IMG/VR virus record: IMGVR_UViG_3300037493_004064
Location: 1-64,000 of that record
Source: a virus
Direction: 5' to 3' (one strand)
Length of the DNA: 64,000 nt
The translations under genes were made by a program, and so were the position numbers. Numbering within the stretch: the first letter of the stretch is position 1; every line of letters starts with the position of its first letter. This document shows, piece by piece, positions 63,353 through 64,000 of this stretch. Below the pieces are notes generated by a model that searched no databases, was not told where the DNA came from, and saw only the letters and a program-made list of their open reading frames with translations.

Positions 63353-64000
63353 AACGATTTTTTGCTTTCGGGTGCAGTCTGACCAGGTATGCTTATGCAA
63401 CTTGGGCAGATTTGGCCGCCGCCAACTTTGACGAGTACTATAATTACGCCAAGGGCGGTGGTTCTAATACATTGATGATGGGCAGGCTGATAGAGGCTGA
63501 TAATTATTTTGATTTTAATAAAGATACTGATACTGTTTACGTGATGCTCTCCGGAATAGGAAGATATAGTTATTACACATACGATAGGGGATGGATTACC
63601 AATGGTGATTTATATTCTTACCTGAGCAAAAACAACAATAAGGATATGGAATTTTTAGTAAAAAATATCTATAACGATAAGGGGGCAATTTACCAATCCT
63701 GGTTAGCGGCACACCTAATGAAGAAGTTGCTTGTCTCAAAAGGTATACCACATAAGATATTATATGGAATTAATAACAGTAACTATTTGGTTCAGAATGA
63801 ATTCAACGATGAAGAATCTATTAGGAAAGTTATGGACATTGAGTCAATAGTAGATATAAAAACACCATTCAATGATTGGTTTAGATGTCCCGAGAACCTA
63901 AGGGCCGGGCCAGTTACTCCTAATTACACCGATGCTAATACTTTTGACGGGCACCCTTCACAGTTATTGCACTATAAGTTTCTGAAGAATTTTCTGCCTG
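63349..64000 (+). CDS. Second SGNH/GDSL-like protein, 3' end outside window
   Basis: 217 codons visible. FAFGCSLTRYAYATWADLAA (Ser candidate in GCS), NYAKGGGSNTLMMGRL and DGHPSQLLHYKFLKNF correspond to SGNH blocks I, III and V. It is a diverged paralogue of the preceding protein. The start overlaps the previous stop by 4 nt, extending the overlapping cassette to the window edge. The stop codon is not seen. Confidence 0.65.
   Translation, partial: MKRFFAFGCSLTRYAYATWADLAAANFDEYYNYAKGGGSNTLMMGRLIEADNYFDFNKDTDTVYVMLSGIGRYSYYTYDRGWITNGDLYSYLSKNNNKDMEFLVKNIYNDKGAIYQSWLAAHLMKKLLVSKGIPHKILYGINNSNYLVQNEFNDEESIRKVMDIESIVDIKTPFNDWFRCPENLRAGPVTPNYTDANTFDGHPSQLLHYKFLKNFLP

Overview
The window is part of the virion-morphogenesis region of a large T4-like contractile-tailed phage (Caudoviricetes, myovirus morphology), most like uncultured aquatic T4-like phages. 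The evidence is a T4-type set of head genes in T4 order (portal gp20, two small core genes, gp21 protease, gp22 scaffold, gp23 capsid), T4-type baseplate genes (gp26, gp51, gp48/54, gp53, gp5, gp25, gp6 and a gp7-position giant), recombination nuclease gp46/gp47, late sigma factor gp55, and many copies of the T4 late-promoter box NATAAATA or CTAAATA. The host cannot be told from this sequence. There are no tRNA, rRNA, CRISPR or insertion sequences.

Layout. 1-6116 (minus): the start of a very long collagen-like fibre whose 3' end lies outside the window. 6211-6537 (plus): a small zinc-binding protein that looks like an HNH protein without its HNH core. 6580-12965 (minus): a small membrane protein and the head module 23-22-21-core-core-20. 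12979-18003 (minus): a 1674-residue tape-measure-like protein with a lysozyme-like domain. 18101-19152 (plus): gp26 and gp51, apparently joined by a -1 frameshift signal. 19176-19810: about 635 nt with no credible gene but strong inverted repeats. 19811-24319 (minus): GIY-YIG-like protein, gp46, gp47 and gp55, with host-sigma70-like promoters before gp55 and gp47. 24432-53528 (plus): the baseplate operon, ending in a 5810-residue protein. 53525-56471 (plus): small tail and fibre genes. 56520-64000 (plus): an accessory cassette of overlapping genes (three glycosyltransferase-like proteins, two paralogous radical SAM enzymes, two SGNH-like proteins and two unknowns).

How it fits together. gp55 is made from a sigma70-type promoter and would then direct RNA polymerase to the TAAATA boxes in front of the head, tail and fibre genes. 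In several genes the box lies only 4-6 nt before the ATG and there is no Shine-Dalgarno sequence, which suggests leaderless late mRNAs. The head genes build and mature the prohead. The baseplate genes build hub and wedges. The lytic domain seems to sit in the tape measure rather than in gp5. The terminal cassette, directly downstream of fibre-like genes, may chemically modify virion fibres or host surface glycans. That role is inference.

Most notable: the slippery heptamer with hairpin at gp26/gp51, the giant wedge protein with an internal seven-bladed propeller and about 13 repeated modules, the roughly 600-triplet Gly-X-Ser fibre, the tightly overlapping radical SAM/glycosyltransferase/SGNH cassette, and the unassigned structured intergenic region.
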